A stretch of 62,298 nt of DNA from Pseudocoprococcus catus (GTDB lineage Bacteria; Bacillota; Clostridia; Lachnospirales; Lachnospiraceae): contig NZ_LR698973.1 of assembly GCF_902381825.1 (NCBI RefSeq), positions 2,272,614 through 2,334,911 on the forward strand. Direction: 5' to 3'. This document shows positions 1-8,667 of this stretch, piece by piece. The notes beneath the pieces were generated by a model that worked only from the letters and a program-made list of their open reading frames with translations, searched no databases and was not told the origin of the DNA. The position numbers were made by a program, and so were the translations under genes. How positions within the stretch are numbered: position 1 is the first letter of the stretch; each line of letters begins with the position of its first letter.

Positions 1-117
1 TTTGTCCGTGTCAGGCCGACCTGACAAAAACTATATTACATCAAATTGTTTTAATTGTCAACAATTTTTTTAATAATTTTAAAAATTTTTAAAAAGAAAT
101 TTTTTTGCAGGTAAACC

Positions 118-146
118 TTGACAAATCGCTTGATTTGATGCATAAT
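118..146 (+). promoter_or_regulatory. sigma-A promoter of tRNA-Pro
   Basis: A perfect -35 TTGACA (118-123) and a -10 CATAAT (141-146) are separated by 17 bp and lie just before the tRNA. The region upstream is very AT-rich (poly-A/T tracts at 60-112), as for UP-element promoters of stable RNA genes. Read from sequence only. Confidence 0.7.
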
Positions 147-157
147 AAACAAGTCGG

Positions 158-231
<74 letters not shown>

Positions 232-247
232 CTCCTTGGCAGGGGCA

Positions 248-285
248 AGGCCGGAAGCTTTCTGAGTTTCCGGTCTTTTCTTTTT
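248..285 (+). terminator. Rho-independent terminator after tRNA-Pro
   Basis: A GGCCGGAA/TTCCGGTC stem is followed by a T-rich run (TCTTTTCTTTTT) directly downstream of the tRNA, in the orientation that ends its transcript. Confidence 0.7.
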
Positions 286-360
286 ATCCCTGTTTATCCT
301 TGCGAATGACCGTCATAAAACAGCTATATAGATAATACCCATTCCCACAAAAGAAACGTT

Positions 361-425
361 AACAAAAAAGTACTTCTACTTTACTAAATCCATGTATAAT
401 AGAAAAATAGAAGTACTTTTTTGTT
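361..425 (-). terminator. Terminator of the P-type ATPase operon (18-bp inverted repeat)
   Basis: The arm AACAAAAAAGTACTTCTA (361-378) is the exact reverse complement of 408-425, with a 29-base loop. The A/T tracts at the stem base give a T-run on either strand. It lies just past the ATPase stop codon, so it probably ends that transcript and may also insulate the tRNA region. Confidence 0.7.
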
Positions 426-437
426 GGATTGTTTTAT

Positions 438-2510
438 TTACAAGATGTCCTGCATACTTTTCAAGCCGATCATCAGTGTAGATGTGTTATGTAATAAGGC
501 AGATGTTGCCGGCTGCAGAATACCTGCAACACCAAGTACGATCAGTCCTGTATTAAATCCGACGATGAATCTGTAATTCTTGTGAATACGTTTCATCAGG
601 CCGTCACTAATCAGTTTCAGTGTAACCAGTTCATTCAGACTGTCGGCACCAACTGTGATATCTGCTATCTCACGGGCAATCTCAGCACCGTCGCTGATAG
701 CAATACCGATGTCCGCTGCAGATAATGCCGGTGAATCATTAATACCATCACCGATCATAATAACCTTACGACCAGCCTTCTTCTCCTCTTCAACAAAGGA
801 CGCCTTGTCTTCGGGAAGAACCTCTGAATAATATTCATCAACACCAACTCTTGCTGCAATGGCCTTCGCTGTACGATCACTGTCACCGGTCATCATAACA
901 ACCTTGCTGATGCCGGTTTCTTTCAATTTCCTGACAACAGCAGCCGCCTCTTCACGCAGTGGGTCTTCAATGCAGATAACTGCAGCCAATTCGTGATCAA
1001 TGGCCATAAACAGATGTGAGCATTCTGAAGGCAGTTTATCAAATTCCTCCATCATACCATCCGGCACGGCACATTTCTCATCTTCAAATACGAAATGATA
1101 ACTGCCGATAACAACTTTCTTGTCGTTGATCTTGGAAGAAATACCGTGGGCAACAATGTATTCAACCTTTGAATGCAGCTCCTCATGCACCAGATGTCTG
1201 TCAATGGCTGCTTGTACAACTGCTTTGGCCATGGAGTGCGGGAAGTGTTCTTCCAGGCAGGCTGCAATACGAAGGAGTTCGTTTTCACTCATACCGTTAA
1301 AAGCAACCACCTGTTTCACAGTCGGCTGAGCCTTCGTAAGGGTACCTGTCTTATCAAATACAATGGTATCGGCTTCTGCCATAGCTTCGAGATATCTTCC
1401 ACCTTTGACAGTCACATGATAGTTGCTGGCTTCGCGAATCGCCGAAAGAACAGAGATTGGCATAGCCAGTTTCAACGCACATGAGAAATCAACCATCAGC
1501 ACAGAAATCGCCTTTGTAATATTTCTTGTCAACAGATAGGTAATGCCTGTTCCCAACAACGTATACGGTACAAGTCTGTCTGCAAGATGTTCTGCTTTAC
1601 TCTCAAGTCCGGATTTCAGCTTCTCTGACTCCTCGATCATCGTAACAATCTTGTCAAACTTGCTGGAACCGTTTGTCTCTTTGACACGAATGGTCAGTTC
1701 ACCCTCTTCGACCACTGTGCCTGCATAAACCGTGCTCTCTATATACTTTCGGACAGGTTCAGACTCACCGGTAAGAGAAGCCTGGTTCACCATCGCTTCA
1801 CCCTCTGCAACAGTACCATCAAACGGAACCATATTGCCCATATGAACACGGACAAGGTCACCGGTCTGAATTTTCGTTGTAGGCACAAGCATCTCCTGGC
1901 CGTCATTGCACAGCCATACTCGACTGATATTCAGCGACATGCTTCTGGCCAGATCATCCACAGATTTCTTATGGGTCCATTCTTCAAGAATCTCACCAAT
2001 ACCAAGCAGGAACATAACAGAACCGGCTGTACTGATATCACCTCTGAACATGGAAACACCGATGGCTGTCGCATCAAGAACAGGTACCTCGATCTTACGC
2101 TGAAGCAGTGTATGAATACCCTGATAAATATACTTCACAGACTTTACACCTGTGATCACTGTTCGGATTGGCATCGGCAAAAACAATTTGTTGCCATAGT
2201 GAACAACTACTTTTGTTACAAGTTTATCCCAGTACTCGCGATTGGTCTCTCTTCCGGAATTCTGTCTGTAAACATCCGGAACATCCACTTTCTCATAACG
2301 AAAGCTTCTTAACAGAGCGATAACTGCCGATTTCTCACCTGTATAGCAGATTGTCGCATCCTGTGTACGCTCCTGGACTTTGGATGATGTGATCATTTCC
2401 TGGGAATCCAGATAATATTGTAAAGTATCCGCTTCTTCAAAAGTCATTCTTTTCTGACAAAAATGAACACGGATTCTTCCTTTTATTTCATGTTTTACAA
2501 CGAATTTCAT
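438..2510 (-). CDS. P1-type heavy-metal transporting ATPase, atypical FSC motif
   Basis: A 690-residue ATPase that probably exports a transition metal across the cytoplasmic membrane. It has a degenerate HMA-like N-terminus without CxxC (1-70), actuator TGES (247-250), phosphorylation site DKTGTLT (D386), TGDSD (about 585) and GDGIND (about 630). The transmembrane metal site normally reading CPC or SPC is FSCALK (342-347), and the usual HP motif reads HFPHS (422-426). From memory this resembles the CtpC-like group, linked to manganese or iron export, rather than copper or zinc pumps. Only 5 bp separate it from the upstream DUF6110 gene, so the two are surely co-transcribed. The metal cannot be assigned from sequence. 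Confidence 0.88.
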   Translation of the reverse strand: MKFVVKHEIKGRIRVHFCQKRMTFEEADTLQYYLDSQEMITSSKVQERTQDATICYTGEKSAVIALLRSFRYEKVDVPDVYRQNSGRETNREYWDKLVTKVVVHYGNKLFLPMPIRTVITGVKSVKYIYQGIHTLLQRKIEVPVLDATAIGVSMFRGDISTAGSVMFLLGIGEILEEWTHKKSVDDLARSMSLNISRVWLCNDGQEMLVPTTKIQTGDLVRVHMGNMVPFDGTVAEGEAMVNQASLTGESEPVRKYIESTVYAGTVVEEGELTIRVKETNGSSKFDKIVTMIEESEKLKSGLESKAEHLADRLVPYTLLGTGITYLLTRNITKAISVLMVDFSCALKLAMPISVLSAIREASNYHVTVKGGRYLEAMAEADTIVFDKTGTLTKAQPTVKQVVAFNGMSENELLRIAACLEEHFPHSMAKAVVQAAIDRHLVHEELHSKVEYIVAHGISSKINDKKVVIGSYHFVFEDEKCAVPDGMMEEFDKLPSECSHLFMAIDHELAAVICIEDPLREEAAAVVRKLKETGISKVVMMTGDSDRTAKAIAARVGVDEYYSEVLPEDKASFVEEEKKAGRKVIMIGDGINDSPALSAADIGIAISDGAEIAREIADITVGADSLNELVTLKLISDGLMKRIHKNYRFIVGFNTGLIVLGVAGILQPATSALLHNTSTLMIGLKSMQDIL

Positions 2511-2515
2511 GCGAA

Positions 2516-2845
2516 TTATTCCGCCTCGTTTTCCTCAGATACTTCTTCTGCTGTTTCTTCAGCTTCTTCTGCATCCTCAACATCTGTATATTCTTCTGCA
2601 TCCTTTGCAGCTCTCTCTTCATTAATCTGCTGTGCTTCTGCATAGATATCTTCAGCATTTTCCTGGATTGTTGTTGCTGTCTTTAATACACACTCTTTCG
2701 CACGTAAAACAGCGGCTGCACAGTTTGTGTAAAGTTTCTTGGCATCTTTGCTTGAAAGCAGTTTAATACCTGCTGTTCCGAATAAAAGACCTGCTGCAAA
2801 TACACCTGTATCTTTCTTATTAATCTTCTTAAAGCATTTTAACAT
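2516..2845 (-). CDS. DUF6110-like small membrane-associated protein
   Basis: A 109-residue protein with a short basic N-terminus, a weakly hydrophobic Gly/Ala/Leu segment (about 14-32) that may be a membrane anchor, a helical middle (40-75) and a very acidic Glu/Ala tail (80-109). It matches what I recall of the DUF6110 family, which is found beside CtpC-type P-type ATPases in Firmicutes. AGGAGG lies 8 bases before the ATG. It is the first gene of the two-gene metal export operon. Its role is unknown; a metal chaperone or an accessory subunit of the pump are inferences from position. Confidence 0.7.
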   Translation of the reverse strand: MLKCFKKINKKDTGVFAAGLLFGTAGIKLLSSKDAKKLYTNCAAAVLRAKECVLKTATTIQENAEDIYAEAQQINEERAAKDAEEYTDVEDAEEAEETAEEVSEENEAE

Positions 2846-2974
2846 GATATCATCCTCCTGATTTTGTTTGTAACCGGTAAAATAACATTTTATAGGTTTA
2901 TCCTACATTTTACATAATTTTTTTGTGTTGTCCAGTAGTTGATAAAATTTGTCATATTCTCAGGTTACATATTG

Positions 2975-3676
2975 CTAATCGCTGTTCATCCGATAACCGA
3001 CGCCCAACTCATTGGTAATATAGGTAGCCTCTCCCGGCTTCACGCCGAATTTCTTGCGGATATTGGCCATATTCACCTGAAGTTTTTTCACACTGCCTTC
3101 ATCCGGATAGCCCCAGACTCCTTTGATGATTGCGGAATACGTCATCATTTTACCGCAATGCTCGGACAGCAATGCCACGATATTATACTCCGTCTGGGTC
3201 AGCTTGATTTCCCTGCCCTTAATGAAAACCTGTCTGGCATCGTATAAAATTTCCAGATCCTGTACAGAAAAACGACCGCCCGGAAGTTTACCGGAATCTG
3301 CACTGTGAGAACAATTGCGCAATGCAGAACGGATTCTGGCCAGCAATTCAGCTGCACCAAAGGGTTTTGTAACATAGTCATTGGCCCCGCTGTCGAGCGC
3401 TAATACTTTATCCCGTTCATTGGTCCTTGCCGAGAGAACAATAATCGGTGTCAGAGAGTTCTTTCTGACTTCTTTAAGAAATGTCATACCATCCATATCT
3501 GGCAGACCAAGATCCAGAATAACCAGATCAGGGCAATAAGAAATAAACAATGTTTTGGCCATGGCACATGTTCCAGCCGGGATTACTTGATATCCTGCGG
3601 TTTCAAGCATGGTCATTACCAGTGTACTGATATTCTGTTCATCTTCCACAAGAAGAATTTTGTATTTATTATTCAC
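2975..3676 (-). CDS. kdpE: OmpR-family response regulator, KdpE-like
   Basis: A 233-residue regulator with an N-terminal receiver domain (acidic pocket ED at 11-12, phospho-acceptor D55 in VILDLGLPD, K of TKPF) and a C-terminal winged helix. I start it at the GTG at 3676, because AGGAG sits about 10 bases upstream and the family motif KILLVEDE follows at once; the ATG at 3721 would add 15 unrelated residues. It overlaps the sensor kinase stop by 8 bases, so the pair is translationally coupled. KdpE normally activates the high-affinity K+ pump operon, but no kdpFABC is present in this window. Confidence 0.85.
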   Translation of the reverse strand: MNNKYKILLVEDEQNISTLVMTMLETAGYQVIPAGTCAMAKTLFISYCPDLVILDLGLPDMDGMTFLKEVRKNSLTPIIVLSARTNERDKVLALDSGANDYVTKPFGAAELLARIRSALRNCSHSADSGKLPGGRFSVQDLEILYDARQVFIKGREIKLTQTEYNIVALLSEHCGKMMTYSAIIKGVWGYPDEGSVKKLQVNMANIRKKFGVKPGEATYITNELGVGYRMNSD

Positions 3677-4742
3677 TTTCTGACGTCTCCTCTCTGTTAA
3701 GTGAAAATCTGAAAACAGCACCGCCTTTGGCGTTGTTCTCAGCCGCGATCACACCATCATGGGCTTTGATGATTGTTTGGCAGACAGATAACCCTATACC
3801 GGAATTGTGTTTTTGACTGTCAGCGGAAGAAGCTTTATCCTCAAATAAATGGTAGCTGCCGTTAAATATACCGCTGAGACGTTCTTTTTCTATACCGCAT
3901 CCGTCATCACTGACTTCAAAGACAACCTGCTGGCCCAGCACAAATACTTTCAAAATCAGTTCCGTCATCCCATCTGCATGCAGAACTGCATTCTCAAGCA
4001 GATTAAAAATTACCTGTTCGATCAAAATGGCATCCATTGGGATGACAATAATATCCTCTGGCAAGTCCAGATGAACTTCCTGCTGAGGGTAACGTTTGTG
4101 AAACTTGACCATAACAGAATCAATCAACTCATCCAGAACCGTTGGCGTCTTGATAATCTTGATTCTCCCCTCATCAATGCGCGTAATGGACAGAAGATTT
4201 TCCACCATGCGCACCAGCCAGTCGGAATCCTCCTGGATCCCCTTCAGGATCTTTATCCGCTGCTCTTTTGTATAATTATCGCCGCTTTCCAACAAGGTGG
4301 TACTGGCCCCGTAAATGGTTGTCAGGGGTGTCCGTATATCATGGGATACCGCCCGCAGGAGATTGGCACGCATACGTTCCTTTTCACTCTCTGCTTTGAT
4401 TGCTTCATGCGTTTTGACCTGTGTTGTCAGCATGCCTGTCAATACAGCAATCGCCATCATGACAACTGCAGAAACCATATTGCCCTGAAATCTAAAATTC
4501 AGAGCATAAAAAGGATACGTATACGCATAGTTGACAGCCAGCGTTCCTACAAGTGCCGATACAATGCCATAAATATAGCCATCGGTTAAAATAGATGTCA
4601 GAAACACTGCAAAAATAAAAATAGCGGTAATATGTTCATACACACCTGTTTTCTGCAAAATAATACTGCTGCCAGATGCAACCAGAAAAACCGCCGCCAT
4701 TATCATGATATTTTTCCAAAGATGATGCCGTTTCTTTTTCAT
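3669..4742 (-). CDS. Short KdpD-like sensor histidine kinase
   Basis: A 357-residue membrane kinase with four hydrophobic segments (about 12-105, DUF4118-like), a HisKA dimerisation helix with phospho-acceptor H134 (AVSHDIRTPL), and an HATPase domain with N, G1 (DDGCGI) and G2 (GIGLSV) boxes. Classical KdpD is about 900 residues with cytoplasmic KdpD and USP sensor domains at the N-terminus; both are absent. This is a compact version seen in Firmicutes, so it may sense something other than K+ limitation. AAAGGAG precedes the ATG by 6 bases. Confidence 0.83.
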   Translation of the reverse strand: MKKKRHHLWKNIMIMAAVFLVASGSSIILQKTGVYEHITAIFIFAVFLTSILTDGYIYGIVSALVGTLAVNYAYTYPFYALNFRFQGNMVSAVVMMAIAVLTGMLTTQVKTHEAIKAESEKERMRANLLRAVSHDIRTPLTTIYGASTTLLESGDNYTKEQRIKILKGIQEDSDWLVRMVENLLSITRIDEGRIKIIKTPTVLDELIDSVMVKFHKRYPQQEVHLDLPEDIIVIPMDAILIEQVIFNLLENAVLHADGMTELILKVFVLGQQVVFEVSDDGCGIEKERLSGIFNGSYHLFEDKASSADSQKHNSGIGLSVCQTIIKAHDGVIAAENNAKGGAVFRFSLNREETSESE

Positions 4743-4858
4743 GGTAAACTCCTTTTACCGCTATTTTATCATATTCATATTAAAGATACAGCAAAATCCG
4801 CTTATCTGTATCAAATTCTTCGTTTTGTTCGACCCTCTGGCAGGCTGGCAGGATTATC

Positions 4859-5389
4859 CTATTCATTCTGATTCGCCCTTTTCTTCATCATGTATGTGAC
4901 AATTTTGGAGCCTATAAATCCGGAAAAAATGCCAACAAGGATACCTCCCAGAATATCCGTCGGATAATGTACATACAGATACATTCTTGAAAAGGCAATC
5001 AAAATTCCAAGTACTATCGCAGCCTTCCAAATTTTTTTATCTCCTGAAAAATATAGCGCTGCCACAGCAGTAAAAGAAGCTGCTGTATGCCCGGAAGGAA
5101 ATGAATAGTCCGTCGGATGTGAAATCAAAAGCTGTATGGCCGTGTTCACATCACAGGGCCTTGTGCGAGCCACAAGATTTTTCAAGAGGCCATTACATAC
5201 AATCACATCAATGCAAAGCCCGACTAACATGGCCAGTCCATATTTTCTCATTTTTGGCAGTATAAGTAATAGGATTGTTAAAAAAATCCATATAATTCCC
5301 GCATCCCCCAGCTTTGTGATGCCTATAAAAAAATGATCGCCGACTGTTGTGTGCAGGTTTTGTATCATATCAAGAATCTTAATTTCCAT
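4859..5389 (-). CDS. PAP2-family membrane phosphatase
   Basis: A 176-residue membrane protein with the three phosphatase motifs: KNLVARTRP (about 70-78), PSGH (about 98-101, catalytic His) and SRMYLYVHYPTD (about 134-145, second catalytic His). Five or six hydrophobic helices surround them. The family dephosphorylates lipid phosphates such as undecaprenyl pyrophosphate or phosphatidate at the outer membrane face. The small size and motif spacing suit an undecaprenyl-pyrophosphate (BcrC-like) or phosphatidylglycerophosphate phosphatase; sequence alone does not decide. AAAGGAG lies 9 bases before the ATG. It is divergent from the transporter at 5472. Confidence 0.87.
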   Translation of the reverse strand: MEIKILDMIQNLHTTVGDHFFIGITKLGDAGIIWIFLTILLLILPKMRKYGLAMLVGLCIDVIVCNGLLKNLVARTRPCDVNTAIQLLISHPTDYSFPSGHTAASFTAVAALYFSGDKKIWKAAIVLGILIAFSRMYLYVHYPTDILGGILVGIFSGFIGSKIVTYMMKKRANQNE

Positions 5390-5471
5390 TACACATTTCT
5401 CCTTTATTTGTTTTTCTATTTATTTTATGATATACTTGCTTTGATTACTTTACTGAAAAGGATTGAAGCAT

Positions 5472-6617
5472 ATGCTGCGAAAAATATTAACTTTTATTCA
5501 AAAGGAAACTGTCTTATCTATTTCTGCCATTCTGGCAATTTTATCTATGTTTATTGTACATCCAAGCGGCAAGTATTTCTCCTATATTGATTTTCGGACG
5601 CTCAGTCTTCTGTTTTGTTTAATGTCAATTGTCGCAAGCCTGAGTGAAATTGGATTATTTGATTATCTTGCCGAAAAAATATTGTCCAGAGCCAACAGCA
5701 TCAAATCTATCATCGTATTGCTTGTTTTGTTATGTTTTTTCTTTTCAATGATTATCACAAATGATGTCGCATTAATTACTTTTGTGCCCCTTGCAATCAT
5801 TATTCTAAAAAAAATGTCAGAAAAGCAAAAGAATTACTGGATTTTAAGAACGGTTGTTATGCAGACAATTGCCGCAAATCTCGGCAGTATGCTGACTCCC
5901 ATCGGAAATCCCCAAAATCTTTATTTATATGCCAGAGCCAATATGTCTGCATTAGCACTCATCCGACTCATGCTGCCTTATTCTATTGCAGCCTTGGTGC
6001 TGCTTCTTGTGTGGATACAAATTGCTGCGCATAGAGAACCTGGCTCAACCACCGAGAATCATATAAGTGAATTATTTAGCATACACAAAACAAAAGCTCC
6101 GAACCAAACAGCCCTCATTGGATATCTAATTTTATTTTTAATTTGCCTTTTGGTTGTAGCACATATCATAGATTACAGAATTTCATTCATCCTGGTGATT
6201 GGCTATATCTTCTTCAAGAATTGGCATTTATTTAAAAAAGTAGATTACTCTCTTCTACTGACATTTACCGCTTTGTTCATTTTTATTGGAAATTTGAAAT
6301 GTATTCCGCAGTTTAATCATTTTCTGATCAGCATCATAGATGGACATGAAACCTTAACAGCCATCCTTTCCAGCCAGATAATAAGCAACGTTCCCGCTGC
6401 CATTCTTTTATCCGGATTTACAAAGAACTATTCTGCACTCATTATCGGAACAAATATTGGCGGACTTGGAACATTAATAGCCTCCATGGCCAGCTTAATC
6501 AGCTTTAAATATATTGCTAAGGAAAAGACGACACTACGTGGTAAATACTTTATGATGTTCACCATTGCAAATATTGTCTTTCTGATTCTGCTGCTGTTAT
6601 GCATTAACCTTCTATAA
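5472..6617 (+). CDS. SLC13/CitM-type (ion transporter superfamily) anion permease
   Basis: A 381-residue, strongly hydrophobic protein with about ten predicted membrane helices. Two paired motifs mark the ion transporter superfamily: TNDVALITFVPL with GNPQNLYLY (about 95-155) in the first half, and SNVPAAILLSGF with GTNIGGLGT (about 290-325) in the second. Members move dicarboxylates, citrate, arsenite or sodium/protons, and I cannot choose among them. I start at ATG 5472, preceded by AAGGA at about 10 bases; the TTG at 5463 is too near that site. It is the only sizeable plus-strand gene in the first 11 kb and has no obvious partner. Confidence 0.82.
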   Translation: MLRKILTFIQKETVLSISAILAILSMFIVHPSGKYFSYIDFRTLSLLFCLMSIVASLSEIGLFDYLAEKILSRANSIKSIIVLLVLLCFFFSMIITNDVALITFVPLAIIILKKMSEKQKNYWILRTVVMQTIAANLGSMLTPIGNPQNLYLYARANMSALALIRLMLPYSIAALVLLLVWIQIAAHREPGSTTENHISELFSIHKTKAPNQTALIGYLILFLICLLVVAHIIDYRISFILVIGYIFFKNWHLFKKVDYSLLLTFTALFIFIGNLKCIPQFNHFLISIIDGHETLTAILSSQIISNVPAAILLSGFTKNYSALIIGTNIGGLGTLIASMASLISFKYIAKEKTTLRGKYFMMFTIANIVFLILLLLCINLL

Positions 6618-6762
6618 ATCTGCTGATATCCTTGTACCCAATTTGTTCTCAATATTGAGTATAAACAAAAGCCCTTGCGGATTCTATTCGTAAACGTTAG
6701 AACCTAAGTACCTTGAAAAATATCAGGCTGCTTCTGCAGCCATGCTATTTTTCATCCATTGA

Positions 6763-7311
6763 TTATACACGCTTATAAATTATTGGTTCATCATATCCAA
6801 AAGTTCTCTTCCCATTAACTTCCATGCTTTCCGATACTTCCAGAAAATTGTTGGAAAACTTTTCCCAAAGTTTGAATGTCATTATCGGAGAGAACTGGCT
6901 TGTGCTGCCTCCCTCCCAGATTCCGTCCTTTTCATGATAAAGTGCCGGATTAAATTTTTCAGATTTTTCTAGTTTAGAGTAATCAACATTCTTCATAGAA
7001 TCATATGAAAATGTATTTTTATCTTCTCCTTTTGGAATTTCATAAGAAGAAAGTAAAATTCCCTGTTCTATTTCCGTGATAAGGAAAAGATGTGGAGATG
7101 CATGACGTTTTCCATTAATTTCATAATAACTCTCTTCAACAACAAATTTTCCTTTGAAATCTTCAGGAAGGTTATTTATTTTGTCATTACAGATTGTATT
7201 TACATGTTCCGCATATGGATATGTTTTCCCTTCTGCCTGCATCTTATTAAATTGATCCTTATTATCAAAATGTCCTGTCATCATTCCTACAAAATTATCA
7301 AGTTTCATCAT
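6763..7311 (-). CDS. Uncharacterised 182-residue protein
   Basis: I do not recognise the family with confidence. The protein is soluble, with no signal peptide or membrane segment, and has alternating aromatic/polar stretches that look like a beta-barrel (for example YYEINGKRHASPHLFLITEI at 63-82). The layout, with a start like LxxFVGMMTGHFDNKDQF, loosely recalls the CpeT/CpcT lipocalin-like fold, but that is a guess. AGGAGG sits 8 bases before the first of two ATGs. It lies between the anion transporter and the remnants of a degraded sugar locus, and appears intact. Confidence 0.6.
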   Translation of the reverse strand: MMKLDNFVGMMTGHFDNKDQFNKMQAEGKTYPYAEHVNTICNDKINNLPEDFKGKFVVEESYYEINGKRHASPHLFLITEIEQGILLSSYEIPKGEDKNTFSYDSMKNVDYSKLEKSEKFNPALYHEKDGIWEGGSTSQFSPIMTFKLWEKFSNNFLEVSESMEVNGKRTFGYDEPIIYKRV

Positions 7312-7343
7312 ATACTTTACCTCCTGGTATTTGCCTAATCACA

Positions 7344-7505
7344 CTATTCCTCCATTGTAATGCCAACATCATAAAGTGCATTTAAGAGACCTGCTTCTCC
7401 TATCACAAATGCTGAACAGCCTGCCGCCTGTTCCTTTAAAAAAGCGGCTGTTGCCAATGCGCTGGTGTAAAAATGTTCTTCTGGCACAAATACACCTTGC
7501 TCTTT
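7344..7505 (-). pseudogene. Fragment of a NagD-type HAD-IIA phosphatase
   Basis: An open frame of about 53 codons encodes VFVPEEHFYTSALATA followed by FVIGEAGLLNALYDVGI, which matches the middle of NagD/4-nitrophenylphosphatase proteins (the ...eeifTSa.at... and iGe.gL...l segments). The N-terminal DxDG nucleophile motif and the C-terminal Mg-binding motif are both missing, and the frame opens right after a TGA. This is a deletion remnant, not a functional gene. Confidence 0.65.
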
Positions 7506-7621
7506 TCATAATAAAATAAAGCGCTATTTTCTACAAATATTTTTATATTATATCATCCACACATAAAATCAAATACATAGTACTGTGAAATCAAAGTAAA
7601 TACTTCTATCAACAGAACCTT

Positions 7622-8520
7622 TTATGACAATATCTCTTTCACACAAATACTCCGATAATCACTCGGTGATATTTTATATCTTTCTTTAAATACTCGGTTA
7701 AATGTTCTCTGACTTTCAAATCCACTATCCAGACAAATGTTTGTAATAGAATCACTCGTATTTTCCAAACGATGGCATGCATAGTTCAGCCTTGCATCGT
7801 TAAGATATTGATTAAAGTTTCTATGGAATGTTTTGGAAAAGAGTCTGGATAAAACATATTTGCTCACCCCCAGATCTTTTGCCATCTCTTCCAGAGAAAA
7901 CTTCTTCTTAAAATTTGCTGATATATAGGAAACTGTCTGGTAAATAAGATCATTGCTCCCCACACTACTCTTTTCTACCAAATTTAATTTTCCTATGCAG
8001 CGTGCCAACACAATTTGAAGATATGCCTGTGCAACAGTAATATCCGACTGTTCTGTCTCTAAAATTGCATTTATCCCCCTATATACCTCCGGTTCAACCT
8101 TTTCCGCTTTGATGATTGGGTATTCAGGAGCCATGGATTGCATGATATCTGCAAATTTGACTATCGTAAATGGCGATGCAATCAGATAAGTCGCTTTATT
8201 TACACCGGGTGTCAGTACCTGATAGTGATGAATAACATCTGGGAATACAAAGCCTATATCTCCTTTTTCCATATACCAAGTTCTAATGCTCCACTTGTTA
8301 CACAAACGATCTCCAGTGCATTATGAAGATGTGGTTCAATATGTTTTGACTTCCTATTTATTGCTACAATCTCCTCTTTTGTGTCAACATATTTTAACTG
8401 CATGAAATACTCCCCTTTGCAACATTTGTCTATATCTTCTTTCGATTTGGCAAGCAATTCTTTTACACCTATCTTATAATCAACTTGTAAATAAGGAAAG
8501 GAGGAATTGCAAATGAGCAA
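7622..8520 (-). pseudogene. AraC-family regulator, frameshifted
   Basis: Two overlapping frames together give a typical AraC protein. The upstream frame (8520-8254) carries the cupin-like sensor start with HIEPHLHNALEIVCVT; the downstream one (from about 8268 to 7622) continues with YMEKGDIGFVFPDVIHHYQV and ends in two AraC helix-turn-helix motifs (FSLEEMAKDLGVSKYVLSRL and ITNICLDSGFESQRTFNRVF). The shift is near 8267, where a few residues also seem missing, so a small out-of-frame deletion is likely. It probably once controlled the neighbouring galactose genes, which are also broken. Confidence 0.8.
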
Positions 8521-8541
8521 CCTAAAAAAATATCTGAATGA

Positions 8542-8601
8542 CCTTTTAGTATTCTACACTGAATATTTTGAGCATCCTTACCATGTATAAATACTAAAAG
8601 G
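8542..8601. repeat. 12-bp perfect inverted repeat
   Basis: CCTTTTAGTATT (8542-8553) is exactly complementary to AATACTAAAAGG (8590-8601), with 36 bases between. It lies in the intergenic space between the araC and galT remnants. It could be an operator pair, a deletion scar or a small mobile-element end; nothing in the sequence decides. Confidence 0.5.
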
Positions 8602-8630
8602 ACTATTTTGTGAAAACTGTATATTTTCTT

Positions 8631-8667
8631 AAGGCCATTTCACAAAAATGAAGTGGTCCTTTTTTTA
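8631..8667 (+). terminator. Hairpin with T-run beside galT 3' end
   Basis: AAGGCCATTTC (8631-8641) can pair imperfectly with GAAGTGGTCCTT (8650-8661), and a seven-T run follows on the plus strand. It overlaps the galT stop. On the minus strand, the sense strand of galT, no T-run follows, so it would mainly stop antisense transcription. Confidence 0.4.

Noticed and set aside
3849..4589. 246-codon plus-strand frame
   Set aside because: Antisense to the well-supported histidine kinase; composition is unlike a real protein and there is no ribosome site.
2975..4742. Complete kdp potassium operon
   Set aside because: Only the regulator pair is present; no KdpA, B or C sequence is found within the window.
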